Positions 1 to 6,140 of a stretch of DNA of 7,146 nt are shown in pieces. Both the position numbers and the translations under genes were made by a program. Where the stretch lies: assembly GCA_009691925.1 (NCBI GenBank), contig SIAG01000213.1, forward strand, positions 1 to 7,146, written 5' to 3'. Position 1 is the first letter of the stretch. Every line of letters begins with the position of its first letter. This DNA is from Planctomycetaceae bacterium. GTDB lineage: Bacteria; Planctomycetota; Planctomycetia; Pirellulales; UBA1268. The notes under the pieces were generated by a model. The model did no database searches. It had not been told where the DNA came from and saw only the letters and a list, made by a program, of their open reading frames with translations.

Positions 1-79
1 GGTTAATCGCCGGTGGACTTGGATTACTGGAACGACGACGGTACGGCCGCTGACGGTACCCTTTTGGCTTTTGTCCTTT

Positions 80-115
80 ATCCCTTTGATGCCCCTGATC
101 CCTTTGGCTCCTTTG
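80..115. repeat. Four-unit degenerate 9-nt tandem repeat
   Basis: Four consecutive 9-mers can be read: ATCCCTTTG, ATGCCCCTG, ATCCCTTTG and GCTCCTTTG. Units one and three are identical and the others differ at two or three positions. More loosely related C/T-rich sequence precedes them from about 60. The period is a multiple of three, so each strand encodes a tripeptide repeat: x-P-L on plus, and K/R-G-x (collagen-like) on minus. Strand asymmetry is strong: pyrimidine-rich on plus, purine-rich on minus. Whether it is part of a gene crossing the left edge cannot be decided here. Confidence 0.6.
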
Positions 116-143
116 CTAGCGGCATAGCAGCAGTAAGAGCGTG

Positions 144-220
144 TGCCCCGGCAGGAGGCTGTCTTCCTGCCGGGGCATCGCTTCGGCTCTGAGCCGGAGC
201 GATGCCTCGCGATTTTTTTT
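144..220 (+). terminator. Tandem hairpins followed by T8: intrinsic terminator
   Basis: A perfect 13-bp stem (144-156 with 165-177, 8-nt loop) is followed by a second stem of about 15 bp (175-189 with 191-205, one G-U wobble). The two share positions 175-177, so they cannot both be complete. A run of eight T occupies 213-220. An alternative pairing of ATCGC (177-181) with GCGAT (209-213) would place the stem directly against the T-run. This is what a strong plus-strand intrinsic terminator looks like, and it implies a transcript arriving from left of the window. Confidence 0.65.
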
Positions 221-268
221 GGAGTCTGCCATGGTGGCAGGTTGGGTGGGACTCCTCCGACTCTTCCT

Positions 269-309
269 GTCCGGCCGAACGTCTGCCGCCGGGCGGCGGT
301 CGGCCGGAC
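269..309. repeat. Perfect 10-bp inverted repeat with nested hairpin
   Basis: GTCCGGCCGA at 269-278 is the exact reverse complement of 300-309. The 21-nt interior contains a second pairing, GCCGCC (285-290) with GGCGGC (292-297). No T-run follows on either strand, so it is not a standard terminator. It could be part of a structured RNA lying between the terminators at 144-220 and 321-393, or simply a stable GC-rich cruciform. Confidence 0.4.
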
Positions 310-320
310 GAAGCCTGATG

Positions 321-393
321 CCGCCACCGCGGCCCGACGGGTCGTGGCCTTGACTAGCCACGGCTGACTGCGGGCTGCGGTGGCGGTTCTTTT
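321..393 (+). terminator. Long nested stem-loop with TTCTTTT tail
   Basis: Positions 321-336 pair with 371-386 over 16 bp, with a single G-U wobble (331 with 376). Inside the loop CGTGGC (343-348) pairs with GCCACG (357-362) around an 8-nt loop. The outer stem is followed at once by TTCTTTT (387-393). The arrangement fits a plus-strand Rho-independent terminator or the 3' end of a small structured RNA. I see no protein-coding gene that it would serve. Confidence 0.45.
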
Positions 394-536
394 GCAGCTC
401 CAAGCAGGACTTCTCTCGAGCCGGTCTGCGCCCACGGATTCTGCAGAGGAGCCCCATTTCGCAAGTCAACCCACCGACGCCGGCGGCGGGTGGTGGCCTG
501 ACGCCCCGCGCTGAGCGTCTCGTGATGGATTCGCGG

Positions 537-579
537 GGGGAGCAGGTTCCAAAGAGGGGCCTGCTCCCCTCGGCTTTTT
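537..579 (+). terminator. Hairpin plus T5 facing the pyr operon end
   Basis: GGGGAGCAGG (537-546) pairs perfectly with 560-569 across a 13-nt loop, and CGGC plus five T (575-579) follow. An alternative stem, GAGGGG (554-559) with CCCCTC (566-571), is mutually exclusive with the first and also precedes the T-run. The element is oriented to stop plus-strand transcription just before it would run antisense into the 3' end of the minus-strand pyr operon. Confidence 0.6.
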
Positions 580-612
580 GGGGCGATGCGTGAGCCCCGC
601 GCGCCCAACGGG

Positions 613-1104
613 CTACTCGCTGTCGAGCCCGAAGTGCCGCTTCCAGTGCTCGACCTCGCCGGGGCCAGGCTCGGGGGGCTTGTCGGCGCCCGGATCGGCC
701 ACCTTCCGGGGACGCCGCAGATCGGCGAGCCAGGCGTCGGAGGAGATCGCCGCGGCCCCCCGTCGGCGGGCGGCGAGTTGCAGCCGGCGGTCGTTGGAAA
801 CAACCGTGATCGAGGCGGGGGAGCGTTCCTCCTCGAGAATCTCCTCGATGAGCGAGTCGGCGTCGGGATATTCCCGCGCAAACCAGACCCGGATGCCGCG
901 GTGGGTGATCTTCCCGGGGAGCCCGTCGGGAGCCTTGGCGGCATCGAACACGAAGAGCACGCGCGACGCCGTCTCGCCGACGAGGTCGGCGACATGGTCG
1001 AGCAGCGCCGTCCGCGAGGACTCAAGCCCCCGCGCGCCGCGCGTGGCCCCGAACACGCCCGAGGCATGGAGGAGGTTGTAGCCGTCGACGAGGGTCAAGG
1101 ACAT
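613..1104 (-). CDS. YacP/Rae1-like NYN-domain ribonuclease
   Basis: A 163-residue protein of the YacP-type NYN (PIN-like) nuclease family. Known members include Bacillus subtilis Rae1 (YacP), a ribosome-associated mRNA endonuclease. The fold's acidic residues are visible: VDGYNLL at 6-12 with Asp7, VFDA at 52-55 with Asp54, PDAD at 80-83 with Asp81/Asp83, and VVSNDRRLQ at 101-109 with Asp105. The length is close to the family norm. A Pro/Gly-rich segment (about 137-149) leads to a short C-terminal tail, VEHWKRHFG (151-159). There is no signal peptide, so it should act in the cytoplasm, presumably on RNA with divalent metals. The ATG lies 13 nt after the pyrC stop, with AGGGG upstream as a modest ribosome binding site, making it the last gene of the operon. 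Family assignment is strong; ribosome association and substrate are borrowed from B. subtilis and uncertain here. Confidence 0.88.
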   Translation of the reverse strand: MSLTLVDGYNLLHASGVFGATRGARGLESSRTALLDHVADLVGETASRVLFVFDAAKAPDGLPGKITHRGIRVWFAREYPDADSLIEEILEEERSPASITVVSNDRRLQLAARRRGAAAISSDAWLADLRRPRKVADPGADKPPEPGPGEVEHWKRHFGLDSE

Positions 1105-1117
1105 CGCTCTGCCCCTG

Positions 1118-2410
1118 TCACGAGCCGGCGAGCCGGTATTTCACCCGGCCGCCGACGATCGTGGCCACCGCCCGGCCGCGGAGGGTCCAGCCATCGAACG
1201 GTGAGTTGATGCTCTTGGAACGAAAGGAGCGGACATCGACCTTCCAGGACCGATCGGGATCGATGATCGTCACGTCGGCCGGGCTGCCGGTGCGCAGCGT
1301 GCCTCGGTCGAGCCCGAGGATTTGCGCCGGCAGGGTGCTCATCGCCTCGACCAGCCGCGGCCACCCGAGATGGCCGGGGGCGACCAGCCGCGTCACCGAA
1401 AGCCCGATCGCCGTCTCCAGACCGAGGATCCCGAATGGTGCCCGATCGAGTTCGAGCATCTTCTTCTCGCGGGCATGAGGGGCATGATCGGTGGCGATGC
1501 AGTCGATCGTGCCGTCTGCGATCCCCGCGATGATCGCTTCGACGTCGGCGGCGGTGCGCAGCGGCGGGCTCATCTTGCAGTTGGCATCGAACGTCCGCAG
1601 CGATTCATCGGTGAGGGTGAAGTGGTGAGGGCAGGCCTCGGCTGTCACCCGCACGCCACGGGCCTTTGCCGCGCGGACCAGCGCCACGCCCCCCGCCGTC
1701 GAAACGTGCATCACATGGAGGCGGCCGCTGGTGCTCTCGGCGAGCGCGGTGTCGCGGCCGATCATCACCTCCTCGGCCGTCGCCGGCATCCCGCCTAGCC
1801 CAAGGAGGAGCGACACGAGCCCCTCGTTCATCACGCCGCCGCGGGAGAGCTCGAGGACTTCCTCGTGGGCCAGGATCGGCTTGCCGAACATGCTGCAATA
1901 CTCGAGCGCCCGGCGCATCAGCTCGGCGTCGGAGACCGGTGCCCCGTCGTCGCTGAAGGCCACCGCTCCCGCCTCGACGAGCTGACCGATCTCGGCGAGC
2001 TCCTTCCCCTCGCGGTTGCGGCTCACGCAGGCGACGACAAAGACATTGCAGGTGTCGGCGCGGGCCGCCTTTTGATGGATGAACTCCACCGCCGCCTGGG
2101 TGTCGATCGGCGGCTCGGTGTTGGGGATGCAGGCGACGCTGGTGAAGCCACCGGCGAGTGCCGCCCGTGTGCCGCTGGCGATCGTCTCGTCTTCCTCGCG
2201 GCCCGGCTCGCGGAGATGGACGTGCATGTCGATGAGGCCAGGGGTGACGATCATCCCAGCCGCGTCGATCGTCTCGTCGGCACGTTCGGCGCCGGTCTCG
2301 CCGGGGCCGATGCCGGCGATCCTCCCGTCGACGATCCGCAGGTCGGCGATCCGGTCGATGTCCTGGGCCGGATCGATCACGCGTCCGCCGCGGATCAGCA
2401 GTGTGGCCAT
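1118..2410 (-). CDS. pyrC: Dihydroorotase (type I)
   Basis: PyrC catalyses the reversible cyclisation of N-carbamoyl-L-aspartate to dihydroorotate, step 3 of UMP synthesis, in the cytoplasm. The 430-residue length and motifs fit the type I amidohydrolase family: HVHLREPG at 63-70 (metal ligands His63, His65; substrate Arg67), IPNTEPPID at 95-103, FSDDG at 152-156 (bridging Asp region), His182 in ILAHEE, HVSTAGG at 235-241, ACPHHFTLTDE at 259-269, NCKMSPPLR at 277-285, and ATDHAPH at 306-312 with catalytic Asp308. The closing KSINSPFDGW (399-408) is also typical. All zinc ligands expected of an active enzyme appear present, unlike inactive PyrC' homologues that accompany some PyrB. The ATG shares its A with the TGA of pyrB (TGATG) and has GGGAGGGG just upstream, so this start is secure and translation is probably coupled. 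The frame is open further upstream, but that part is antisense to nothing and overlaps pyrB. Confidence 0.96.
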   Translation of the reverse strand: MATLLIRGGRVIDPAQDIDRIADLRIVDGRIAGIGPGETGAERADETIDAAGMIVTPGLIDMHVHLREPGREEDETIASGTRAALAGGFTSVACIPNTEPPIDTQAAVEFIHQKAARADTCNVFVVACVSRNREGKELAEIGQLVEAGAVAFSDDGAPVSDAELMRRALEYCSMFGKPILAHEEVLELSRGGVMNEGLVSLLLGLGGMPATAEEVMIGRDTALAESTSGRLHVMHVSTAGGVALVRAAKARGVRVTAEACPHHFTLTDESLRTFDANCKMSPPLRTAADVEAIIAGIADGTIDCIATDHAPHAREKKMLELDRAPFGILGLETAIGLSVTRLVAPGHLGWPRLVEAMSTLPAQILGLDRGTLRTGSPADVTIIDPDRSWKVDVRSFRSKSINSPFDGWTLRGRAVATIVGGRVKYRLAGS

Positions 2411-3423
2411 CAGATTCCCCTCCCGTCGTCGCCAGGGGTCGTGGTTGAAGCATCCCCGCGCGGCCCGCAGACGAGCCACAGCACGGCCATCCGCACGGCG
2501 AGCCCGTTGGTCACCTGGTCGAGGATCAGCGACTGCGGGCAATCGGCCACCTCGGCCGTCACCTCGACCCCACGGTTAATCGGTCCGGGAGCGAGGATGA
2601 GGAGCCCGGGGCGGGCCCGCTCCATCCGCTCGGCCGTCATCGCGTAGAGGTGGGCATACTCGCGCACCGACGGGAACGGGCGGGTGTTCTGCCGCTCGAA
2701 CTGGATCCGGAGGAGATTGAGGACATCGCACACCGGGACGATGGCGTCGAGATCGTGCGAGACTTCGACCCCGAGCTCCCGCCACCGGGGCGAGACGAGG
2801 GTCGGTGGGCCGCAGACGATGACCCGGGCCCCGAGCTTGAGCAGCCCGTGGATGTTGGAGCGGGCCGTGCGGCTGTGGGCGATATCGCCGACGAGCCCCA
2901 CCGTCACGCCGGCGAGGTCGCCGAGGCGTTCGCGGATCGAGAAGATGTCGAGCAGCCCCTGGGTCGGGTGCTCGTGCGGGCCGTCGCCAGCGTTGATGAT
3001 GCCGACGTCGAGGTGCTGGGCCAGAAGATGGGGGGTACCCGGCGTGGTGTGGCGGACAACGACGGCGTCAATTCCCATCGCCTCGAGGTTTTTCGCCGTG
3101 TCGATGAACGACTCTCCCTTGGAGAGGCTGGAGCCTGAGGCGGAGAAATCGACGACGTCGGCACCGAGGCGCCGGGCCGCCAGTGAGAAGCTCGTCTTGG
3201 TGCGTGTCGAGTTCTCGAAGAACAGGTTGCAGATCGTCCGGCCGCCGAGCACCGAAAGCTTTCGGCGGCACCCGTGGGTGGCCTCCTTGAAGCGCGCGGC
3301 GGTGTCGAGGAGGAGTCGGATCTCGTCCGCGGTGAGCCGTTCGAGATCAAGGAGATGACGGTGGGTCCATGACGCCGGTACGGCATCGGGTGAACCCAGG
3401 GAAGCTGGGGGGAACGTGGGCAT
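2410..3423 (-). CDS. pyrB: Aspartate carbamoyltransferase catalytic subunit
   Basis: PyrB condenses carbamoyl phosphate with L-aspartate, the committed step of pyrimidine synthesis. The 337-residue protein carries the full set of active-site motifs: FFENSTRTKTSF at 68-79 (carbamoyl-phosphate loop), SLSKGES at 99-105 (the mobile Ser/Lys loop, Lys102), VVRHTTPG at 122-129, HPTQGLLDIF at 152-161, HSRTARSN at 183-190, LLRIQFERQ at 237-245 (aspartate binding) and APGPINRGVE at 278-287. I chose the ATG at 3423, which gives a roughly 20-residue Ser/Pro-rich extension before the conserved HLLDLERL. No strong Shine-Dalgarno precedes it and no better in-frame ATG exists downstream. The frame remains open far upstream, but that part is a shadow of the divergent gene. 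No pyrI regulatory gene lies adjacent, so a PyrI-independent trimer or PyrB-PyrC complex is plausible. First gene of the operon. Confidence 0.96.
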   Translation of the reverse strand: MPTFPPASLGSPDAVPASWTHRHLLDLERLTADEIRLLLDTAARFKEATHGCRRKLSVLGGRTICNLFFENSTRTKTSFSLAARRLGADVVDFSASGSSLSKGESFIDTAKNLEAMGIDAVVVRHTTPGTPHLLAQHLDVGIINAGDGPHEHPTQGLLDIFSIRERLGDLAGVTVGLVGDIAHSRTARSNIHGLLKLGARVIVCGPPTLVSPRWRELGVEVSHDLDAIVPVCDVLNLLRIQFERQNTRPFPSVREYAHLYAMTAERMERARPGLLILAPGPINRGVEVTAEVADCPQSLILDQVTNGLAVRMAVLWLVCGPRGDASTTTPGDDGRGI

Positions 3424-3757
3424 GGCAGCATCCGGAGGGAACGTCGTGGCTTCCGGTGGGGAAGCCGATTCTAGCAGGCGGGGCGGAATCGTCTTCGCAC
3501 CCGGCGCGGGGGGGAGGGCCCAAGATTCCAGCGGGGAAACCCCGGTTTTCCCCCCGGCGACGGACCCCCAGTGGGCATTTCTCCAGCCCCCGAAAGCCCC
3601 GGGATCCGTCTTAGGCGGCATCTGGCCTTGCCTCGTGGAATCGGGTCGGCCTACTTTCCTCCGCGATCCGGTGTGCCGGTTCCGTGCTGGCGGCGGTGTT
3701 CGACGTGAACACCGCGGGGGCAGCCGGTCGAGCGTCACCCTCGCGAGCGAGAATCCG
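3424..3757. promoter_or_regulatory. Divergent intergenic region (pyrB / lipoprotein)
   Basis: This 334-nt gap separates two divergent genes and must contain promoters or leaders for both, unless the plus-strand gene starts further upstream. I see no strong sigma-70 boxes. A weak plus-strand candidate is TTGCCT (3628-3633) with CTACTT 17 nt later (3651-3656). A GGGGAAA/TTTCCCC pairing (3533-3539 with 3547-3553) lies on the pyrB leader side but lacks a U-tract on the minus strand, so an attenuator is not supported. I did not recognise a PyrR-binding motif. The clearest element is the inverted repeat at 3693-3715. Confidence 0.4.
3693..3715. promoter_or_regulatory. Perfect 9-bp inverted repeat, possible operator
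   Basis: GCGGTGTTC (3693-3701) and GAACACCGC (3707-3715) are exact reverse complements separated by 5 nt. It ends 42 nt before the ATG at 3758. The dyad spacing of about 14 nt centre to centre suits a dimeric helix-turn-helix regulator. As RNA it would be a hairpin in the 5' leader of the plus-strand gene. There is no T-run, so a terminator is unlikely. Function is inference. Confidence 0.35.
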
Positions 3758-5119
3758 ATGGACAGCGAACGCGACACGTTGTCGGTGGAGAACCCAGGTC
3801 GGGGCCGGCCCCTCTGGCAGGCAAAGCTCGGCCTGGCCGGTTGGACGCTGGCCGGGATCGGGATCCTCTCCCAGGCGGGCTGCATGTCGGCCCTCACCGC
3901 CACGACCCTCCGGGAGGCGCTCCGCGAGACGGCCGCATCCCTCTCGTCGCCGCACGACCTCGACCATGCGTCGACGGCCCGCGTCGACCGGCCGGTGGCG
4001 GACGTCGAGGCGGAGGATGCCGAAAACTCCCTCGGCGACGACGCCGAGCTCGAGCAGGTGATCGACAACGCTGTCGCCCGCCTCTCGGCCGCCGGTGGCA
4101 TCGATACACCGACCCAGGAACTGCTCATCAAGACTCTCGAACAGACCCGCCCGGAGGATTGGGCCGTCGTCGTCAACGAGTTTGCCAAGACGCTCGAGGC
4201 GTCGCGGGGGTCGATCGCCGCCGATGATGCTGCCGACGGCGGGATGCTTGCCCGGCCCCGAACCGGCGGCGTGCTTGAGCTCGACATCCCGGCGCGGGCC
4301 CGACCGTCGGCCGATGCTCCTCCCCCCGTCGCCGAGCTTGCCGCCGCCCCGGTGGAGCCGGTGGAGCCGGTGGCCGCCGTCGACCTCTCCGGCATTCCGC
4401 TCCTCCGGGTGGCACCGATCGTCGTGGCAACCGTTCCCGCCGACGGAGCACCGATATCGGAGCCGAGTCCTCCCCCCCTCGCCGCCCCACTGCCGCCGCA
4501 GCCGATCAACGTGGTCGATCTCCCGGTCAGGCCGATCTCCCCCGAACCTGCGCCGGCGCCGGCGCCGGTCGTGGTGGCTGCCCTCATCGAACCGGCCGCG
4601 ACACCGGCCGCGACACCCGCCGAGCTGGTCGCGCCGGAGGTCGAAACGGCGGCACCGATGCCGCCGACCCCCGAGGCCTTCGAGCTCCGTCCGGCGACGG
4701 CCACGGCACAGGTCGTGCCCGCCGGCCCGGTCGTCAGCAACGCCTGCTTCGCGACCCGGGTCCGCGGCTGGGGGAGCGTCGATCGCTTCCCGACGGCGGC
4801 GTTCCGGCCGGGCCAGGAAGTGATCGTCTACTTCGAGCTCGACCGCCTCCAGATCCGCTCCGCCGCAGACGGACACACCACCGGCATCGACGCGAGCTTC
4901 CGCCTCATCGATGCCGGCGGAGCGCGCGTCGGGCAATGGGCGTTTGAGCCGATCGTCGAGACCTGCCCTGCCCCGCGCCGGGATTATTTCGCCCGCTATT
5001 TTCTCCGCATCCCCGAAGATGCCAAGCCCGGCCGTCATCGTCTGGAGTGGAGCGTGACCGATACCGTGGCCGAAGCCTCGCGTCAGGCCCATCTCGATCT
5101 CGACGTCGTGGCGGAGTAG
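3758..5119 (+). CDS. Putative lipoprotein with Pro/Ala-rich linker and C-terminal beta domain
   Basis: A 453-residue protein of unknown function. A hydrophobic N-terminal segment (about 24-41, LGLAGWTLAGIGILSQAG) follows a basic stretch and ends at Cys42, which resembles a lipoprotein signal. The lipobox is imperfect (Gln at -3), so a plain membrane anchor is possible. Residues 45-165 are acidic and predicted helical by eye. Residues 183-325 are a Pro/Ala/Val linker, with local tandem repeats in the DNA (GTGGAGCCG around 4350-4370; a 12-nt unit twice at 4591-4614). Residues 330-453 form a compact domain rich in alternating hydrophobics, starting CFATRVRGWG and including FRPGQEVIVYFELD and PRRDYFARYFLRIPED. 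I recall this domain type from planctomycete hypothetical proteins, with no assigned role. The ATG at 3758 is preferred because it places the signal segment near the N-terminus; the frame is open back to 3416. No strong ribosome binding site. Confidence 0.75.
   Translation: MDSERDTLSVENPGRGRPLWQAKLGLAGWTLAGIGILSQAGCMSALTATTLREALRETAASLSSPHDLDHASTARVDRPVADVEAEDAENSLGDDAELEQVIDNAVARLSAAGGIDTPTQELLIKTLEQTRPEDWAVVVNEFAKTLEASRGSIAADDAADGGMLARPRTGGVLELDIPARARPSADAPPPVAELAAAPVEPVEPVAAVDLSGIPLLRVAPIVVATVPADGAPISEPSPPPLAAPLPPQPINVVDLPVRPISPEPAPAPAPVVVAALIEPAATPAATPAELVAPEVETAAPMPPTPEAFELRPATATAQVVPAGPVVSNACFATRVRGWGSVDRFPTAAFRPGQEVIVYFELDRLQIRSAADGHTTGIDASFRLIDAGGARVGQWAFEPIVETCPAPRRDYFARYFLRIPEDAKPGRHRLEWSVTDTVAEASRQAHLDLDVVAE
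4591..4614 (+). repeat. Two perfect copies of a 12-nt unit in the linker
   Basis: ACCGGCCGCGAC occurs twice head to tail (4591-4602 and 4603-4614), in frame, within the Pro/Ala-rich linker of the 3758-5119 gene. Neighbouring short repeats (CGCCGG three times from 4551, GTGGAGCCG twice near 4350) show that the linker grows and shrinks by slippage. It has no evident separate function. Confidence 0.7.
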
Positions 5120-5188
5120 TCGCGGCAGGCTCTCCGGCCACAGTCTTCCCCGACCGAAACCGCCTCGTCGATTTTGAGCGTCGCTCCC

Positions 5189-5917
5189 GTGAATCAACAC
5201 CGTTTGAGCACCAGAATTATGTCGCTCGTTCTTGGCGTTCTTGCTCCGCTTGCCGCTGGCAGCCTAGCGGCCGCCGAAGCAGTCACGGCCATCGACATCC
5301 TGCTGCTGCCGGACGAAACCATGATCGACCATGCGCAAGCCGACAACGCGCGGCTCCGCGGCAACGATCCCGCCGGCTTTGCGCTCGACGCCGAGCACCG
5401 GCCGCACATCACGGTGCTGCAGCGCTACGTGCGGACGAACGATCTGGATAAAGTCTTTGCCGCCGTCCAGCGGGTCTTCGACGCACAGCGGCCGGTGGGT
5501 TGGGAGCTCGAGGCCACCGGCTGCTTTTTCGTTGACTTCGACAACATGGGCCTGGCGGGGATCGTGATTCAGCCGACGCCCCAGCTCCGCGCGCTGCAGG
5601 AGGCGATCGTCGAGGCCGTCGAGCCGTACACGGTGCCCGACGGCACGTCGGCCGCATTCGTCACCGCGGCCGGGCAGACCGAAATCAATGCCTCCTCGCG
5701 CGACTACGTCCGCACGTTCGTTCCCGAGCAGCTTGGCACGAAGTACGGTCCGCACGTGACGACCGGCGTCGGGCAGTTCGATTTCGTCCGCGAAATGAAG
5801 GCGGCGCCTTTTGCCGACTTCCGCTTCAAAGTGGCTGGCGCCGCGGTGTTTCACCTCGGGGATTACTGCACCGCCGCCAGGGAGCTCTGGACGTGGCAGC
5901 CGCCAGCCGGTGAGTGA
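5189..5917 (+). CDS. Secreted 2H phosphoesterase / 2'-5' RNA ligase-like protein
   Basis: The product (242 residues from this start) has the two HxT/Sx motifs that define the 2H phosphoesterase superfamily: HITV at 73-76 and HVTT at 189-192, about 115 residues apart. The superfamily includes RNA 2'-5' ligases and cyclic phosphodiesterases; the substrate here is unknown. The N-terminus (basic MNQHRLSTRI, then a hydrophobic segment ending AAAEA at about 27-31) looks like a cleavable Sec signal, so the enzyme is probably exported, unusual for a family known for cytoplasmic RNA processing. The start is uncertain: GTG 5189 gives a basic n-region, TTG 5174 adds five residues, and ATG 5219 removes the charged residues. 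None has a good Shine-Dalgarno. It lies 69 nt after the lipoprotein-like gene on the same strand and may share its transcript. An 8-bp hairpin downstream (5969-5976 with 5984-5991) lacks a T-run. Confidence 0.82.
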   Translation: MNQHRLSTRIMSLVLGVLAPLAAGSLAAAEAVTAIDILLLPDETMIDHAQADNARLRGNDPAGFALDAEHRPHITVLQRYVRTNDLDKVFAAVQRVFDAQRPVGWELEATGCFFVDFDNMGLAGIVIQPTPQLRALQEAIVEAVEPYTVPDGTSAAFVTAAGQTEINASSRDYVRTFVPEQLGTKYGPHVTTGVGQFDFVREMKAAPFADFRFKVAGAAVFHLGDYCTAARELWTWQPPAGE

Positions 5918-5940
5918 CGTTCGGCACGGCCCAGCTGTTG

Positions 5941-6060
5941 ACCTTGATCACCGCGCGGTGCGGCCCCCGAGGCCGGCCGCCTTCCGGCCTCACGCTCCTC
6001 CCAAGGCAGCATGGACTCCAGCTCCGCAAAGAACGTATCCGGCATCAAAGCTCCCGCCAT
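5941..6060 (-). pseudogene. Frameshifted N-terminal fragment of an IS5-type transposase
   Basis: Read from 6060 leftwards, an ATG with GGAG upstream opens a frame giving MPDTFFAELESMLPWEER, the usual start of IS5-group transposases (a helix, then LLPxxxR). At about 6000 that frame turns to nonsense, but the neighbouring frame continues as RPEGGRPRGPHRAVIKV, matching the GGRPRxPHRAVxxx segment that normally follows in the same family. A single-base indel near 6000 explains this. Similarity ends near 5941, just after VIKV and before the 2H gene stop at 5917, so only about 40 of an expected 250 or more residues remain. No terminal inverted repeat was identified with confidence. Recognition is from memory of family motifs, not a search. 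It marks past insertion and deletion between the conserved genes and the toxin locus. Confidence 0.55.
5969..5991. repeat. 8-bp hairpin after the 2H gene
   Basis: GAGGCCGG (5969-5976) pairs perfectly with CCGGCCTC (5984-5991) around a 7-nt loop. It lies about 50 nt beyond the 2H stop codon and inside the transposase remnant. Neither strand has a following T-run, so it is a weak terminator candidate at most. Confidence 0.3.
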
Positions 6061-6140
6061 CCTAGCTCCATCAATGGATCACGAAGACCATGGAGGAGGG
6101 CGTGCCGCAAGTCAAGTGCCAAACTACGTTGTGTCCGGTT

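Larger units (their letters stand above)
1..612. other. Non-coding region left of the pyr operon
   Basis: I see no convincing gene in this stretch. Short open frames on both strands (for example 116-469 minus and 141-367 plus) are arginine-rich or simply translate the inverted repeats, and they lack a ribosome binding site. Plus-strand frame 2 is open from the left edge to a TAG at 125-127. It could be the last 41 codons of a gene lying to the left, but its product is dominated by an xPL tripeptide repeat, so I do not call it. The region is instead rich in structure: a 9-nt repeat and three hairpins followed by T-rich tracts on the plus strand, listed separately. No A-run on the plus strand follows a hairpin in the orientation needed for a minus-strand intrinsic terminator, so the end of the pyr operon transcript is not visible. 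Confidence 0.6.

Noticed and set aside
116..469. 117-residue minus-strand frame
   Set aside because: Crosses two hairpin/terminator structures, has no ribosome binding site, and its sequence just translates the inverted repeats.
586..1209. 207-residue plus-strand frame opposite the NYN gene
   Set aside because: Antisense shadow. The minus frame carries conserved VDGYNLL and SND motifs, while this one shows none.
1865..2647. 260-residue plus-strand frame opposite pyrC/pyrB
   Set aside because: Antisense to two well-supported genes, and composed of complement-derived Gly/Ala/Asp/Arg.
3533..3553. Possible pyrB leader attenuator (GGGGAAA/TTTCCCC pairing)
   Set aside because: Only a 7-bp stem, without a U-tract on the minus strand, and I could not recognise a PyrR-binding loop.
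3424..4740. Minus-strand extension of pyrB to 776 residues
   Set aside because: It would overlap the divergent plus-strand gene and encodes Ser/Gly/Ala/Arg-biased low complexity. PyrB homology begins only just downstream of 3423.
4095..4823. 242-residue Arg/Ser/Pro-rich plus-strand frame
   Set aside because: Frame-shifted shadow of the lipoprotein-like gene; the SR/RRP runs come from its Pro/Ala codons.
3611..5200. 529-residue minus-strand frame
   Set aside because: Arg/Gly/Asp-rich shadow of the 3758-5119 gene, with no recognisable domain; typical of high-GC antisense frames.
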